Assembly: GCA_937871435.1 (NCBI GenBank)
Contig: CALMQM010000113.1
Location: 1-56,594 of the forward strand
Length of the DNA stretch: 56,594 bases
DNA from: an uncultured Bacteroidota bacterium
Lineage (GTDB): Bacteria; Bacteroidota; Bacteroidia; AKYH767-A; 2013-40CM-41-45
Direction of reading: 5' to 3'
Shown here: positions 1-7,631 of the stretch, in pieces
Layout of the letters: each line of letters opens with the position of its first letter
How positions within the stretch are numbered: the first letter of the stretch is position 1
Translations under genes and position numbers: made by a program
Notes under the pieces: model-generated
What the model saw: only the letters and a program-made list of their open reading frames with translations
Databases searched by the model: none
What the model was told of the DNA's origin: nothing

Positions 1-102
1 CACAGGTATCGCCTGTTCCTGAATAGGAGTAGGAGTAGTGTAACCTTCATTTTTTAGTGCTTTCAGGATGGGTTCTATCAGGTGTAATTGGTCGAATGTC
101 AT
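1..102 (-). CDS. DEAD-box ATP-dependent RNA helicase, N-terminal fragment cut by the window edge
   Basis: Reading the minus strand from the ATG at 102 gives 34 open codons up to the window edge, beginning MTFDQLHLIEPILKALK. The end of the fragment, PTPIQEQAIPV, is the Q motif that DEAD-box helicases use to recognise the adenine of ATP, preceded by the usual aromatic and Gly-Tyr residues. The pattern resembles the RhlE group, which remodels RNA during ribosome assembly or decay. The Walker A, DEAD and SAT motifs lie outside the window, so the exact subgroup cannot be decided. Its upstream region is occupied by heptanucleotide repeats starting three bases before the ATG. Confidence 0.85.
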   Translation of the reverse strand, partial: MTFDQLHLIEPILKALKNEGYTTPTPIQEQAIPV

Positions 103-104
103 TG

Positions 105-209
105 TTGGTTGTTTGTTGGTTGTTTGTTGTTGGTTGTTGGTTGTTGCTTGTTGCTTGTTGATTGATGGTTCCTGGTTGATGGTTGTTGGTTGATGGTTGT
201 TGGTTGATG
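105..209. repeat. Heptanucleotide array, GTTGTTG/GTTGATG type, 15 units
   Basis: Fifteen consecutive 7-base units run without a phase break. Most are GTTGTTG or GTTGATG, with CTTGTTG, ATTGATG and GTTCCTG variants in the middle. The array sits directly in front of the helicase start codon, where its promoter and leader would be expected. Confidence 0.9.
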
Positions 210-247
210 GTTTTGTGTTTAGTAATTCCTTAATCTGATACAATACC

Positions 248-380
248 TACTCTGTACCTAATACCTAATACCTGGTACTTAATACCTAATACCTGGTACC
301 TAATACCTAATACCTAATACCTAATACCTGGTACCTAATACCTAATACCTAATACCTAATACCTAATACCTAATACCTAA
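248..380. repeat. Heptanucleotide array, TACCTAA/TACCTGG type, 19 units
   Basis: Nineteen 7-base units keep strict phase. TACCTAA dominates, with TACCTGG at 269, 290 and 325 and single variants TACTCTG and TACTTAA. It ends 12 bases before the stop codon of the protease gene on the minus strand. The same TACCTAA unit recurs at 23344-23370. Confidence 0.92.
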
Positions 381-391
381 TACACCGTCGC

Positions 392-1240
392 TCATTTCTT
401 ACTGTACTTCACACCATGATCATCCAGGAAGCGCATGATAGTATTGATGTGTACACCCCAACCTACATTCAGAAATTGATTTTCTTCTACTTCCTGATTC
501 CCTTTTTTAATTTTCGGAGTGAAACCTAAAGGTAGATGTCGGGTCTGGCTTTGGATCGCCCAGATATTCCCGTCTACATCAAAGATAGGTCCGCCGCTTT
601 GTCCGCGTAACCCTGGTGATGATGTTTCGATAAATTGTACATCATATTTTCCATCTGCTGATTTTCCTGCATGAATATTCCGTGTAAAAATTCCTTCAAT
701 CGGGAAACGCGGAATCGGAAAGATTGACGGATCGAATACGAAACTGTTGTTGCTTTCATTAAAGCTCGCCTTGACATCGTAGAAAGGATATCCAAGTTTA
801 CACAGACTGGTGCCAATTTTCAATTTCTCCGGATTGATCAATGTCGGATAATGGGTAACAAATGCCGGATTGTAGTTTTCAATTTTACCAATAGCAAGAT
901 CATTTTCTTTCAGGATCATAAACTGATTTATCCTGTGATGATCCGCTCCCCACCAATGAGAATAATTCACCAGCCATTTGGGATTCGGAGAAAAATAACT
1001 GATACGCTGATCAGTGGATGATATACTTTGCATCGACTGATTGTATTTCGCGATTTCCGCTGCATGTTGCTGAAACATAAACATCGGATCCAGGATATGA
1101 GCAGCAGTAAGGATCCAGCCTTCTTCGTTCAAAATAACAAAACTCCCCAGTCCACTTTCAACAGTTTTGTCAAAGTATCGGAAAGAAAGCAACACGGGAT
1201 GTGTGAACTTACTCGCAATTTCATACGCATTTGCAAACAT
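392..1240 (-). CDS. Trypsin-like serine protease (S1/HtrA-type fold), cytoplasmic
   Basis: This 282-residue protein has the trypsin-fold catalytic triad: His48 in LTAAHIL, a probable Asp114 in ENDLAIGKI, and Ser215 in RGQSGGPIF. The Gly-x-Ser-Gly-Gly motif with the following VDGNIWAIQSQ strand is typical of DegP-like and viral-type serine proteases. There is no signal peptide and no PDZ domain, unlike HtrA proteins, so it is probably cytoplasmic and may be a housekeeping or phage-defence-associated protease; the substrate is unknown. The start chosen is the only sensible ATG. The gene stands alone: 28 bases separate it from the chitinase upstream, and its 3' end runs into a TACCTAA array. Confidence 0.8.
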   Translation of the reverse strand: MFANAYEIASKFTHPVLLSFRYFDKTVESGLGSFVILNEEGWILTAAHILDPMFMFQQHAAEIAKYNQSMQSISSTDQRISYFSPNPKWLVNYSHWWGADHHRINQFMILKENDLAIGKIENYNPAFVTHYPTLINPEKLKIGTSLCKLGYPFYDVKASFNESNNSFVFDPSIFPIPRFPIEGIFTRNIHAGKSADGKYDVQFIETSSPGLRGQSGGPIFDVDGNIWAIQSQTRHLPLGFTPKIKKGNQEVEENQFLNVGWGVHINTIMRFLDDHGVKYSKK

Positions 1241-1268
1241 AGTAATGGGATTACCGGACTACTCGAAA

Positions 1269-2567
1269 CTATTCTACAATGAGTTTGTATGTATTCTCAT
1301 TGATCTTGAGGAAATAAACACCCTGAGGATATTTTTCCAGAGAAATACTTAGTTCATGGCTTTGCAAAAGTATCGATTCCATCTGAACTCCGGTGATCGA
1401 AAATATTTTCAGCTTTTGCTCCCCGACTTGTACATCTGAACATTGAATATTCAACAAATCACCGGCAGGATTGGGATAAAATGAAAAAGTATTTTTTTCT
1501 TCCTTATCAATCATACTCAGAGATCCGAATATAGTTTCATAAGTTGTGGCAAAGTCATACACTGAGGAACAATTGGATGTGGCATCCCAATTGATCGACC
1601 AGGTCATCATTCCTCTCAAGGCCGGATAACCGGAGGAATTGCGCAAACTGTAATTCCCCGGCTGTGGACCATTTCCAAGAAGATAATTCAACGCTGAAAT
1701 CACCGACGAAGCTGAAACATAGCCTCCGCCCGCTGCAAGGTTACATGCAGGAAGTGCAACAGCTACACGATTTGCCGGGAGCCCTGAAAAATTTCCACCT
1801 GAAGTTGAAAAACCAAGGATGACTGCTTCTGTCATGGCGACTATAAAATCTTCTGTGCCTTGTGTGTACACATTGCCATCCAGACCATACATGGAACCAC
1901 TGTTATACAATTGTACCTGGAGAATATCAATCGAATCCTTTAGCGCTTCAATTACCGGCAGGTACGCTCCCCAGATACTGCCGAATGCCGACATACCACC
2001 CTGAACATAGGCTGTCTCAGGTGCCATCGTCAACACCAAATGTTTTGAATGTTGGGCATAATAACTTTGCATGATTTCTCGAATTCCCCGGATGAGGTAA
2101 ACTATTCCTGAATCGGTCGGGTTAGCGATTGTTCCTCCACTTACTGAGAGTGAGTTCCCTTCAAGATCAATATCTATTCCATCGAAATCATAAGTATTCA
2201 GAATTCCAAGCATCGTGCTCACAAATTCATTTTTGTCGATGCTGTCTTGTATTGTGACTGGATCAGTTGCTCCGCCAATGCTTATCAGAACCTTTTTATT
2301 CTGACTTTGTAACAGATGAACATCATTGATAAAATCCTGTACTGTGGAACCATCCGGAATAAATTGCATAGAGGCATGTGTACCAAATGAAGGAGTGGCA
2401 AAAGCAATTTCTATAACATTGTATCTGTTGTCGATTTGATGCAGCGGAATATACGGAGCATTCGCATCGTTCCAGTTTTGCCAATATCCGACCAGGGCAG
2501 GGTTCGGAATCTGAGAAATAGCTTGTATACTGATGAATAAAATGAGAAGCAGAATTTTGGTACGCAT
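1269..2567 (-). CDS. Secreted GH18 chitinase-like glycosidase with T9SS sorting domain
   Basis: The protein (432 residues from the ATG at 2567) begins with a signal peptide ending near residue 19 (AISQ). The GH18 signature DGIDIDLEG places the catalytic acid at Glu136, with SIGGA and the strands LTMAPE and QLYNSG also present. The barrel ends near GMMTWSINWD. The last 75 residues form a T9SS type A sorting domain with FYPNPAGDLLNI and a final YKLIVE strand. Family knowledge: hydrolysis of chitin or related beta-1,4-GlcNAc polymers by a substrate-assisted mechanism. I prefer this start over an in-frame codon at 2618 because only it puts the signal peptide at the N-terminus. The epimerase gene ends 76 bases upstream, so they may be co-transcribed. 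Confidence 0.9.
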   Translation of the reverse strand: MRTKILLLILFISIQAISQIPNPALVGYWQNWNDANAPYIPLHQIDNRYNVIEIAFATPSFGTHASMQFIPDGSTVQDFINDVHLLQSQNKKVLISIGGATDPVTIQDSIDKNEFVSTMLGILNTYDFDGIDIDLEGNSLSVSGGTIANPTDSGIVYLIRGIREIMQSYYAQHSKHLVLTMAPETAYVQGGMSAFGSIWGAYLPVIEALKDSIDILQVQLYNSGSMYGLDGNVYTQGTEDFIVAMTEAVILGFSTSGGNFSGLPANRVAVALPACNLAAGGGYVSASSVISALNYLLGNGPQPGNYSLRNSSGYPALRGMMTWSINWDATSNCSSVYDFATTYETIFGSLSMIDKEEKNTFSFYPNPAGDLLNIQCSDVQVGEQKLKIFSITGVQMESILLQSHELSISLEKYPQGVYFLKINENTYKLIVE

Positions 2568-2643
2568 GGTAAAGTGTCTTTCAATTCTATAAATAATTGA
2601 TAGGATCTTATGTGGCATTTCTATTTGTTCAATTCAAAATGCA

Positions 2644-3762
2644 TTAATTGATAATTTGCTTACTCTGTTTTTGCAGATAATTCTCATCTACCCAAACGCC
2701 AAAACCTGCTTTGTCGGGGGTATGTATACTTCCATTTAAACCATATTCTATTCCACCGGTTGCAGGATCTTCTGCAAACATCAGTGGTGTGTCAAAGTCG
2801 ATGTAATTTACATTCTTGCTGCTTAATGCAAGATGTGCAGCCGCTGTGAAGCCAATGCGGGATTCAAGGAATCCTCCGATTTGGATTTTCAGTTGCGCTT
2901 TTTCCGCGAGATCAATTATTTTTTTAGCTCTGAAAATACCAGAAGATTTTCCAAGCTTTACATTGACTGAGTCACAAGCATCGAGTTGAATTAGCCTCGC
3001 AGCATCATTCTCGTCGCAGCAGGATTCATCTGCCATTATAGGAATGGGAGAATTTTTTCTCAGAAGAGGTAAATTCATATAATCCCATCGCGCAATCGGT
3101 TCTTCGCAATGCTGAATGTTCAAAGTACTCAATTCATTCAAAATTTTCTCCGCATCCTTTACTGACCATCCCTGGTTGGCATCAATACGGACCGGAATTT
3201 CCAGGCCTACTGCTTCACGGATTTTCTTCATGCGTTCAATATCTTCGTCTACCGTTCCTCCTAATTTAATTTTAATTACCGGAAATCCATTTTGTTGGAT
3301 TTGAACCGCGTCATTCACCATTTTCTGAACAGGACCGAGACTCACGGTGTAATCCGTAAACAAGACTCGAGGATGATTGCCACCAAGAATTTTATATACC
3401 GGTAGATTTTCAAATTTACCAAGGATATCATACAAAGCGCAATCAAATGCACTTTTGATACTTGTGTTGCCATATATTGTTTTTGACATCAACGCATGAC
3501 ACGAAGCTATATCCAGCGGGTTTGCACTGATCAAATGGCGTGCGATTTCAGAGCCTACACTCATATTGGTGGCGATCGTCTCACCATGGATGCTCCGAAA
3601 CGGACTACATTCACCAATCCCGCTGATTCCTGAAGAGGTGTGAATGATGACGAGAGTGTTTTCAGCAAAGTCCAATGCGCCCAACGAGATGACAAATGGT
3701 TCTTTCAGCCTGATTCGTGACGAATACAATTCAATTTGCTGAATACGAATGGGTGATGACAT
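2644..3762 (-). CDS. Dipeptide epimerase / muconate-lactonizing-type enolase superfamily enzyme
   Basis: This 372-residue protein has the full catalytic set of the MLE subgroup: the KxK pair Lys164/Lys166 in VIKIKLGG, metal ligands Asp194 (RIDANQGW), Glu220 (QHCEEPI) and Asp245 (MADES), and the opposing base Lys269 in VNVKLGKSSG. The N-terminal capping domain spans about residues 1-125. In Bacteroidota the closest characterised role is L-Ala-D/L-Glu epimerase in murein peptide recycling, but the family also holds o-succinylbenzoate synthase and cycloisomerases, so the substrate is an inference. The start is the ATG at 3762; upstream in-frame codons have no family similarity that I recognise. 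Confidence 0.8.
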   Translation of the reverse strand: MSSPIRIQQIELYSSRIRLKEPFVISLGALDFAENTLVIIHTSSGISGIGECSPFRSIHGETIATNMSVGSEIARHLISANPLDIASCHALMSKTIYGNTSIKSAFDCALYDILGKFENLPVYKILGGNHPRVLFTDYTVSLGPVQKMVNDAVQIQQNGFPVIKIKLGGTVDEDIERMKKIREAVGLEIPVRIDANQGWSVKDAEKILNELSTLNIQHCEEPIARWDYMNLPLLRKNSPIPIMADESCCDENDAARLIQLDACDSVNVKLGKSSGIFRAKKIIDLAEKAQLKIQIGGFLESRIGFTAAAHLALSSKNVNYIDFDTPLMFAEDPATGGIEYGLNGSIHTPDKAGFGVWVDENYLQKQSKQIIN

Positions 3763-3898
3763 TGTAAGAATTCTATTTCCGCGAATGTAGTCAAATTCAA
3801 CCTTTCCCGGCTCTGTCAAGATGCTCTTTGGACCAATCAATCGGAATAAATAATGTTCATGGAATATGGAGGTTCAATGACAAACCGGGATTCGGGTA

Positions 3899-3931
3899 TT
3901 TGGTTGGAATTAAAAATTTAGTTTATCTTTA
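3899..3931 (+). promoter_or_regulatory. Weak candidate Bacteroidota promoter for the DNRLRE protein
   Basis: TATCTTTA at 3924-3931 matches seven of eight positions of a TAnnTTTG -7 box. TTTG at 3899-3902 and TTGG at 3904-3907 are candidate -33 elements, with spacings of 21 and 17 bases. A start site near 3938 would exclude the upstream in-frame ATG at 3932 and supports translation from 3956. Confidence 0.25.
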
Positions 3932-3955
3932 ATGTTGGATAATAAATTCTTACGT

Positions 3956-4915
3956 ATGAACCGATATTTACCGGTACTACTTTTTCTTTTCTCTTTGATT
4001 ACATTCTCTGGAAAAGCACAAGTCACAATTACATTGCAACCTAATTCTTCCACAGGAAAGGATGCAGAATTGGCCAGCTGCGGACCTTGTGGTTACAGTG
4101 TAAGAAATTTTGGAACAAAACAGGATTTTGCTGCATTCGCCTGGACAAATGGAGGCAATACTTCCAATGCAAGAAGCATTTTACAATTCGATCTCAGCTC
4201 TATTCCAGCAGGAGCTGTGATAACAAGTGCTGTACTTTCTTTGTATTTCAATCCGAATAGTGCTGAAGGCGGGCATGTTTCTTCTTTCCTGAGTACTAAC
4301 AGTTGTTACCTTCAACGCATTACTTCCAATTGGAATGAAAGTACTGTAACATGGAATACAATGCCATCTACAACTACATTGCATCAGGTGACTATTCCGA
4401 AAACTACTTCTTCCACTCAGAATTTTCCTTCCATCAATGTGACAAGTCTTGTGCAGGATATGATAAATAATCCGACACAAAGTTTTGGCTTTATGATGAA
4501 ATTAAAAAATGAAGTACGTTTTAATAAAATGATTTTTGCATCAAGCGATCATCCTACGACTAATCTCAGGCCGAAATTGGTTGTAAGCTATGTTCCTCCT
4601 GCTGTTGCAGAGCAGACAAGTAGTTTGTCTGCAAATTCTTTTTACAGGAATGCAACTACCTATACGGATCAGCTTTATTTATATCCGAATCCTGCAAGAA
4701 GTACAGTAAACCTGAACTTCAATTCTGAGACGGAAGGAGTTGTTTCGGTTCAGGTGATGAATATTACAGGCAAGCAAATGTCTATGCGTTCCGTTTTTGT
4801 AACGAATGGAATTAATGTAATCGGATTTGACGTTGCAGACTGGGGAAAAGGAATGTACTTTGTAAATGTTCGCGGAGCTCACATAATCAGAACTTTACGA
4901 CTGGTTGTTGAGTAG
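3956..4915 (+). CDS. Secreted DNRLRE-domain protein with T9SS sorting domain
   Basis: A signal peptide of about 22 residues (ending GKAQ) leads into a DNRLRE-type domain: ARSILQFDLSSIPAGAVITSA, then RITSNWNESTVTWN and a final RPKLVVSY strand are the family hallmarks. This domain is a carbohydrate- or surface-associated beta-sandwich often attached to secreted enzymes in Bacteroidota. The last 75 residues are a T9SS type A domain (LYPNPARSTVNLNF). No catalytic domain is present, so it is probably a surface or matrix protein. I chose the ATG at 3956 over 3932 because the signal peptide then starts properly (MNRYLPVLLFLF). It converges on the AlkD gene with a gap of only four bases. Confidence 0.85.
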   Translation: MNRYLPVLLFLFSLITFSGKAQVTITLQPNSSTGKDAELASCGPCGYSVRNFGTKQDFAAFAWTNGGNTSNARSILQFDLSSIPAGAVITSAVLSLYFNPNSAEGGHVSSFLSTNSCYLQRITSNWNESTVTWNTMPSTTTLHQVTIPKTTSSTQNFPSINVTSLVQDMINNPTQSFGFMMKLKNEVRFNKMIFASSDHPTTNLRPKLVVSYVPPAVAEQTSSLSANSFYRNATTYTDQLYLYPNPARSTVNLNFNSETEGVVSVQVMNITGKQMSMRSVFVTNGINVIGFDVADWGKGMYFVNVRGAHIIRTLRLVVE

Positions 4916-4919
4916 GAGT

Positions 4920-5591
4920 TCATGCATGCCTTAATGCCTCTCTCACACTCAGTGGTTTCAAGGAGTGAGATTCTACAAACTTTTTCACTGTTTTCATGTC
5001 TGTATAAGCATATTGACGGAGCGCCCAGCCAATTGCTTTTTGATGAAAAAATTCTTTCGACTCCAGGTGAGGAAGGATCGACATAAATAAAAGATCTACA
5101 TCAGTTTTATCACGATACTTCAATTGAAAAATCATTGCTGTCCTGTTGAGCCACATATTTTTGCTTTTCATCCATTCCATGGTTTTTTTTCTTTTTCTCT
5201 CCGGAAATTTCTGAAAATAGTATCCGACCAATGTGGAAGCAATGTAATCTACACTATCCCACCACGAATTGCTTACAATTAATTCTTCGAATAATTCAAG
5301 AATATTTTTATCCCATATTTTTTTGTTACGAAATAATAGTTCAAAAGCGAGATAATGCATTTCACGCTCCTTCTGTTTCCAGAGCCATTTCACGCCTTTT
5401 ATCTGATCTTCTTGTGAAATATTTTTTAGCTGTGTTAAATATGGTTTAAGAATTTCCTTCCTGATTGGTTTTTTTATTCCAAAAAATATAAATTTATCCT
5501 TCATATAAGTCTGCATTGCTAATGAATTTACGTCTGAGGCATGTTGACTATATTCTTCGCGGATGCTTTTTAGGACATTTAATATTTCCAT
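4920..5591 (-). CDS. AlkD-like DNA alkylation repair protein
   Basis: At 223 residues it matches the usual length of the AlkD/AlkC HEAT-like family, which excises N3- and N7-alkylated purines. Visible hallmarks are FFGIKKPIRKEILKPYL near the N-terminus, the helical-repeat segment WWDSVDYIAS with its conserved Trp and Asp, and the C-terminal QKAIGWALRQYAYTD, the most conserved segment of the family. It is cytoplasmic with no signal sequence. The gene converges on the DNRLRE gene and is divergent from the AT-hook gene, separated by 165 bases that contain the promoter of the latter. Confidence 0.88.
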   Translation of the reverse strand: MEILNVLKSIREEYSQHASDVNSLAMQTYMKDKFIFFGIKKPIRKEILKPYLTQLKNISQEDQIKGVKWLWKQKEREMHYLAFELLFRNKKIWDKNILELFEELIVSNSWWDSVDYIASTLVGYYFQKFPERKRKKTMEWMKSKNMWLNRTAMIFQLKYRDKTDVDLLFMSILPHLESKEFFHQKAIGWALRQYAYTDMKTVKKFVESHSLKPLSVREALRHA

Positions 5592-5690
5592 ATTCGATTG
5601 TTAATTAATACAATTTATTGCGTTGCTCAATTCTTCGTTAAAGAGAATGAATTCCTGATTAAGGCTCGTGTTCAAAACATGTTTATACTG

Positions 5691-5723
5691 TTGTACAAAT
5701 CAAACAGAGTTATGTATATTTGA
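5691..5723 (+). promoter_or_regulatory. Candidate promoter of the AT-hook repeat gene
   Basis: TATATTTG at 5716-5723 is a perfect TAnnTTTG -7 box, with TTG at 5691-5693 upstream. The 22-base spacing is longer than the 19-20 seen at rpmH. The implied leader before the ATG at 5757 is about 25-30 bases. Confidence 0.5.
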
Positions 5724-5756
5724 GTTCTCTTATTTTTTACACCTAAAATAATTATT

Positions 5757-6260
5757 ATGGCAAAAAGAAAACCAGGTCGTCCACCTAAGTCTGCGGGTCC
5801 CGGACGTCCACCCAAGCACAAAGGTCCGGGTAGGCCTCCCAAAGCCAAAGGTCCCGGAAGACCTCCTAAAGCCAAAGGTCCCGGAAGGCCTCCAAAGAAA
5901 CGTGGTCCCGGTAGACCACCGAAAGCAAAAGGACCAGGTCGCCCACCACTGCACCGCGGACCAGGTCGCCCGCCACTGCATCGCGGACCGGGTCGTCCTC
6001 CACTGCATCGTGGGCCAGGTCGTCCACCTAAAAAACGCGGACCAGGACGTCCTCCTAAAGCTGAATCGATCAGACATTCCAAAGTATCAGCAAACGATCT
6101 CGGAAAGTTCATTGATTTGCAAAGTAAGATTTTAGATGTTCAGCGTGAAGTATACAAACGTACCGGACGCTTTGATTCAGAAATGCACAAACAATTCACC
6201 GAGAATTTCAGCAGTATTGATAAACTGATTTCAAACGTAGCCAAGTTTTTCGAAGCTTAA
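5757..6260 (+). CDS. AT-hook-like GPGRPPK repeat protein, probable DNA-binding architectural factor
   Basis: The first 101 of 167 residues are eleven copies of a nine-residue unit with invariant core PGRPP and basic flanks (GPGRPPKAK, GPGRPPKKR, GPGRPPLHR). This is very close to the AT-hook of HMG-I/Y proteins, whose Gly-Arg-Pro core lies in the minor groove of AT-rich DNA. The last 66 residues are non-repetitive, charged and predicted by eye to be helical (KFIDLQSKILDVQREVYKRT). They resemble the histone-H1-like C-terminal helices of some Bacteroidota small proteins, which could mediate dimerisation. No enzyme domain is present. It is a single-gene unit with its own promoter and a strong terminator. 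Function as a nucleoid protein is an inference. Confidence 0.75.
   Translation: MAKRKPGRPPKSAGPGRPPKHKGPGRPPKAKGPGRPPKAKGPGRPPKKRGPGRPPKAKGPGRPPLHRGPGRPPLHRGPGRPPLHRGPGRPPKKRGPGRPPKAESIRHSKVSANDLGKFIDLQSKILDVQREVYKRTGRFDSEMHKQFTENFSSIDKLISNVAKFFEA
5769..6059 (+). repeat. 27-base tandem coding repeat, 11 units of a 9-residue AT-hook-like motif
   Basis: Each unit encodes x-x-Gly-Pro-Gly-Arg-Pro-Pro-Lys/Leu. Codons vary between units (GGTCGTCCACCT, GGACGTCCACCC, GGTAGGCCTCCC), so protein sequence is conserved more than DNA. Units 7-9, ending Leu-His-Arg, are nearly identical in DNA and look like a recent expansion. Confidence 0.93.
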
Positions 6261-6290
6261 CCGGTTCTACAGGAGCACGACCTGAGTACC

Positions 6291-6324
6291 AAAAAGAGCA
6301 TGCATCAAAGCATGCTCTTTTTTT
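6291..6324. terminator. Bidirectional intrinsic terminator between AT-hook and NTF2-like genes
   Basis: The arms AAAAAGAGCATGC (6291-6303) and its complement (6310-6322) form a 13-base-pair stem with a six-base loop, flanked by runs of A and T on the two sides. It serves the plus-strand AT-hook gene and, read in reverse, the minus-strand NTF2-like gene whose stop codon it overlaps. Confidence 0.85.
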
Positions 6325-6697
6325 ATGAATGATAAACTCTGCTCGATTGAATTTTTCCCTGTTTGATTTCGAGTACTTCAGCAATCATCATCGGATTTTC
6401 TCCTTCAACCGTCCTCAGATACTCCATCACTATCCTGTCTTCCGACGAAGTAAGAGTTTGCACAATGTAATGAAGTGTCGGTAATCGATGAAACGCATCT
6501 GCCCACCATTTTCTTAATTCATTTTTACCACTGATCCATCCTTCCGTTTCCGGTCTGCGTTGTTTTAATTTCGGACTGAAGTGTTTTGCGTCTTCAGCAT
6601 ACAATTCAAGCAAACCGTCCAGATCTTTTGTGTTAAAACAATCAAACCAGTTATAGGCGATCTCCTCGTTTGTCAATACATCTTTCATTTCTTTCAT
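6323..6697 (-). CDS. SnoaL/NTF2-like family protein
   Basis: The 124-residue length and the pattern of an N-terminal helix (NWFDCFNTKDLDGLLELYAED) followed by curved strands fit the NTF2-like alpha+beta barrel fold shared by ketosteroid isomerases and SnoaL polyketide cyclases. GWISGKNELRKWWADAF and the closing EVLEIKQGKIQSSRVY strand are typical of the nuclear transport factor 2 family. The fold serves either as a small-molecule enzyme or a binding module; no clear catalytic Asp pair can be assigned, so no reaction is proposed. It is cytoplasmic, monocistronic, and shares a terminator with the AT-hook gene. Confidence 0.7.
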   Translation of the reverse strand: MKEMKDVLTNEEIAYNWFDCFNTKDLDGLLELYAEDAKHFSPKLKQRRPETEGWISGKNELRKWWADAFHRLPTLHYIVQTLTSSEDRIVMEYLRTVEGENPMMIAEVLEIKQGKIQSSRVYHS

Positions 6698-7079
6698 TTA
6701 TTGAATGAATCAAATATAGAGCATTTCTTTTCATCCTTTATTAGTCTTGCCGGATCCTGATTATTGTCATTCTTCAAAAGAAGTAAATTTCTCTTTCAAT
6801 CATTCTCAGCAAACAAAAATCAAAAAAGATTTTTCCATAAATTTTTGTTCTGATCATTCTAAAATACTCCTCTGTATTAATCATTCAAATGAAGAAATAG
6901 CTCATATTTATTCTGATGAAAGGGACCCGAAATGCAGCAGGTCGTGTGTAAAATGAATCAGTGAATTTAGAGGTGCTCTAAAATAATCAGATAAAAATGA
7001 GCATTTTAGCACTTTCTTTCAAAAATAATATGACCCGAGGCAACGCGCGGCAGTTTTGAAGCATTATTAGAGCAAGGAC
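6698..7079. other. Intergenic region upstream of the sigma-factor operon, no gene recognised
   Basis: These 382 bases separate the NTF2-like gene from the ECF sigma operon and must hold both promoters. A 69-codon open frame at 6747-6956 shows no recognisable protein features. I found no clear TAnnTTTG box. Confidence 0.5.
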
Positions 7080-7631
7080 ATGAAAGAATTCAGTTACAGT
7101 TTTATTCAGGAGTGTGAAAACGGGAACAAGCAGTCTCAGAAAATCTTGTTTGAGAAATTGTATGTCCCCATGTTCCGTACCTGTTTAAGATATGTGAATA
7201 ATCAGTCGGATGCGGAAGATTGCCTCATGCGCGGCTTCCTGAAAATGTTCCAGAATCTTTCTTCTTTTCGCTTTGAAGGAGAACACAGTTTATTCGTTTG
7301 GGTGAGAAAAATTATGGTAAATGAAGCTTTGATGTTTCTAAGGAAAAGACATAATTTCTTTTTGTCTCTGGATGCGGAAGTTGAAGATGTGTCAATTCCG
7401 AGTGAAGTAATCATCAATATGGATGCGCAGGATCTGCTACAAAAAATTCAACAATTACCTACCGGATACCGTACCGTATTTAATTTGTTTGTCGTGGAAG
7501 GCTACTCACATCAGGAAATTGCTGTTGAGTTGGGGATCAGCGAAAATACTAGCAGGACACAACTTGCCAAAGCAAGAATGAAGTTAAAAAAAATGATTGA
7601 AGAAAAGGAGGTTCAAAATGCTTCATGCTGA
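7080..7631 (+). CDS. ECF-type RNA polymerase sigma factor
   Basis: This 183-residue protein has sigma region 2 at about residues 25-90 (LRYVNNQSDAEDCLMRGFLKMFQ, WVRKIMVNEALMFLRK) and region 4 at about 120-175 (LPTGYRTVFNLF, EGYSHQEIAVELGISENTSR with the helix-turn-helix). ECF sigmas direct polymerase to a small regulon and are held inactive by a cognate anti-sigma factor. The next gene starts inside its last codons and encodes a single-pass membrane protein, which fits that arrangement. Region 4 resembles the Bacteroidota sigma-70 group described next to unknown-function membrane genes; the signal it responds to cannot be read from the sequence. Confidence 0.9.
   Translation: MKEFSYSFIQECENGNKQSQKILFEKLYVPMFRTCLRYVNNQSDAEDCLMRGFLKMFQNLSSFRFEGEHSLFVWVRKIMVNEALMFLRKRHNFFLSLDAEVEDVSIPSEVIINMDAQDLLQKIQQLPTGYRTVFNLFVVEGYSHQEIAVELGISENTSRTQLAKARMKLKKMIEEKEVQNASC
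7605..7611 (+). promoter_or_regulatory. Strong Shine-Dalgarno AAGGAGG for the anti-sigma gene
   Basis: A perfect AAGGAGG lies six bases before the ATG at 7618, inside the end of the sigma gene. Bacteroidota rarely use such sites, and it decides this start over an in-frame TTG at 7597. Confidence 0.75.

Noticed and set aside
248-380. Telomere-like or CRISPR-like array
   Set aside because: The reverse complement TTAGGTA resembles telomeric repeats by chance only; units are contiguous 7-mers without spacers, so it is not a CRISPR array, and the locus is internal.
5672-6112. 146-codon frame antisense to the AT-hook gene
   Set aside because: It is the complement of the 27-base coding repeat; the sense strand has a promoter, terminator and a sensible non-repetitive C-terminus.
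6747-6956. 69-codon frame upstream of the sigma operon
   Set aside because: No start signal, no domain features and low-complexity composition of AT-rich non-coding DNA.
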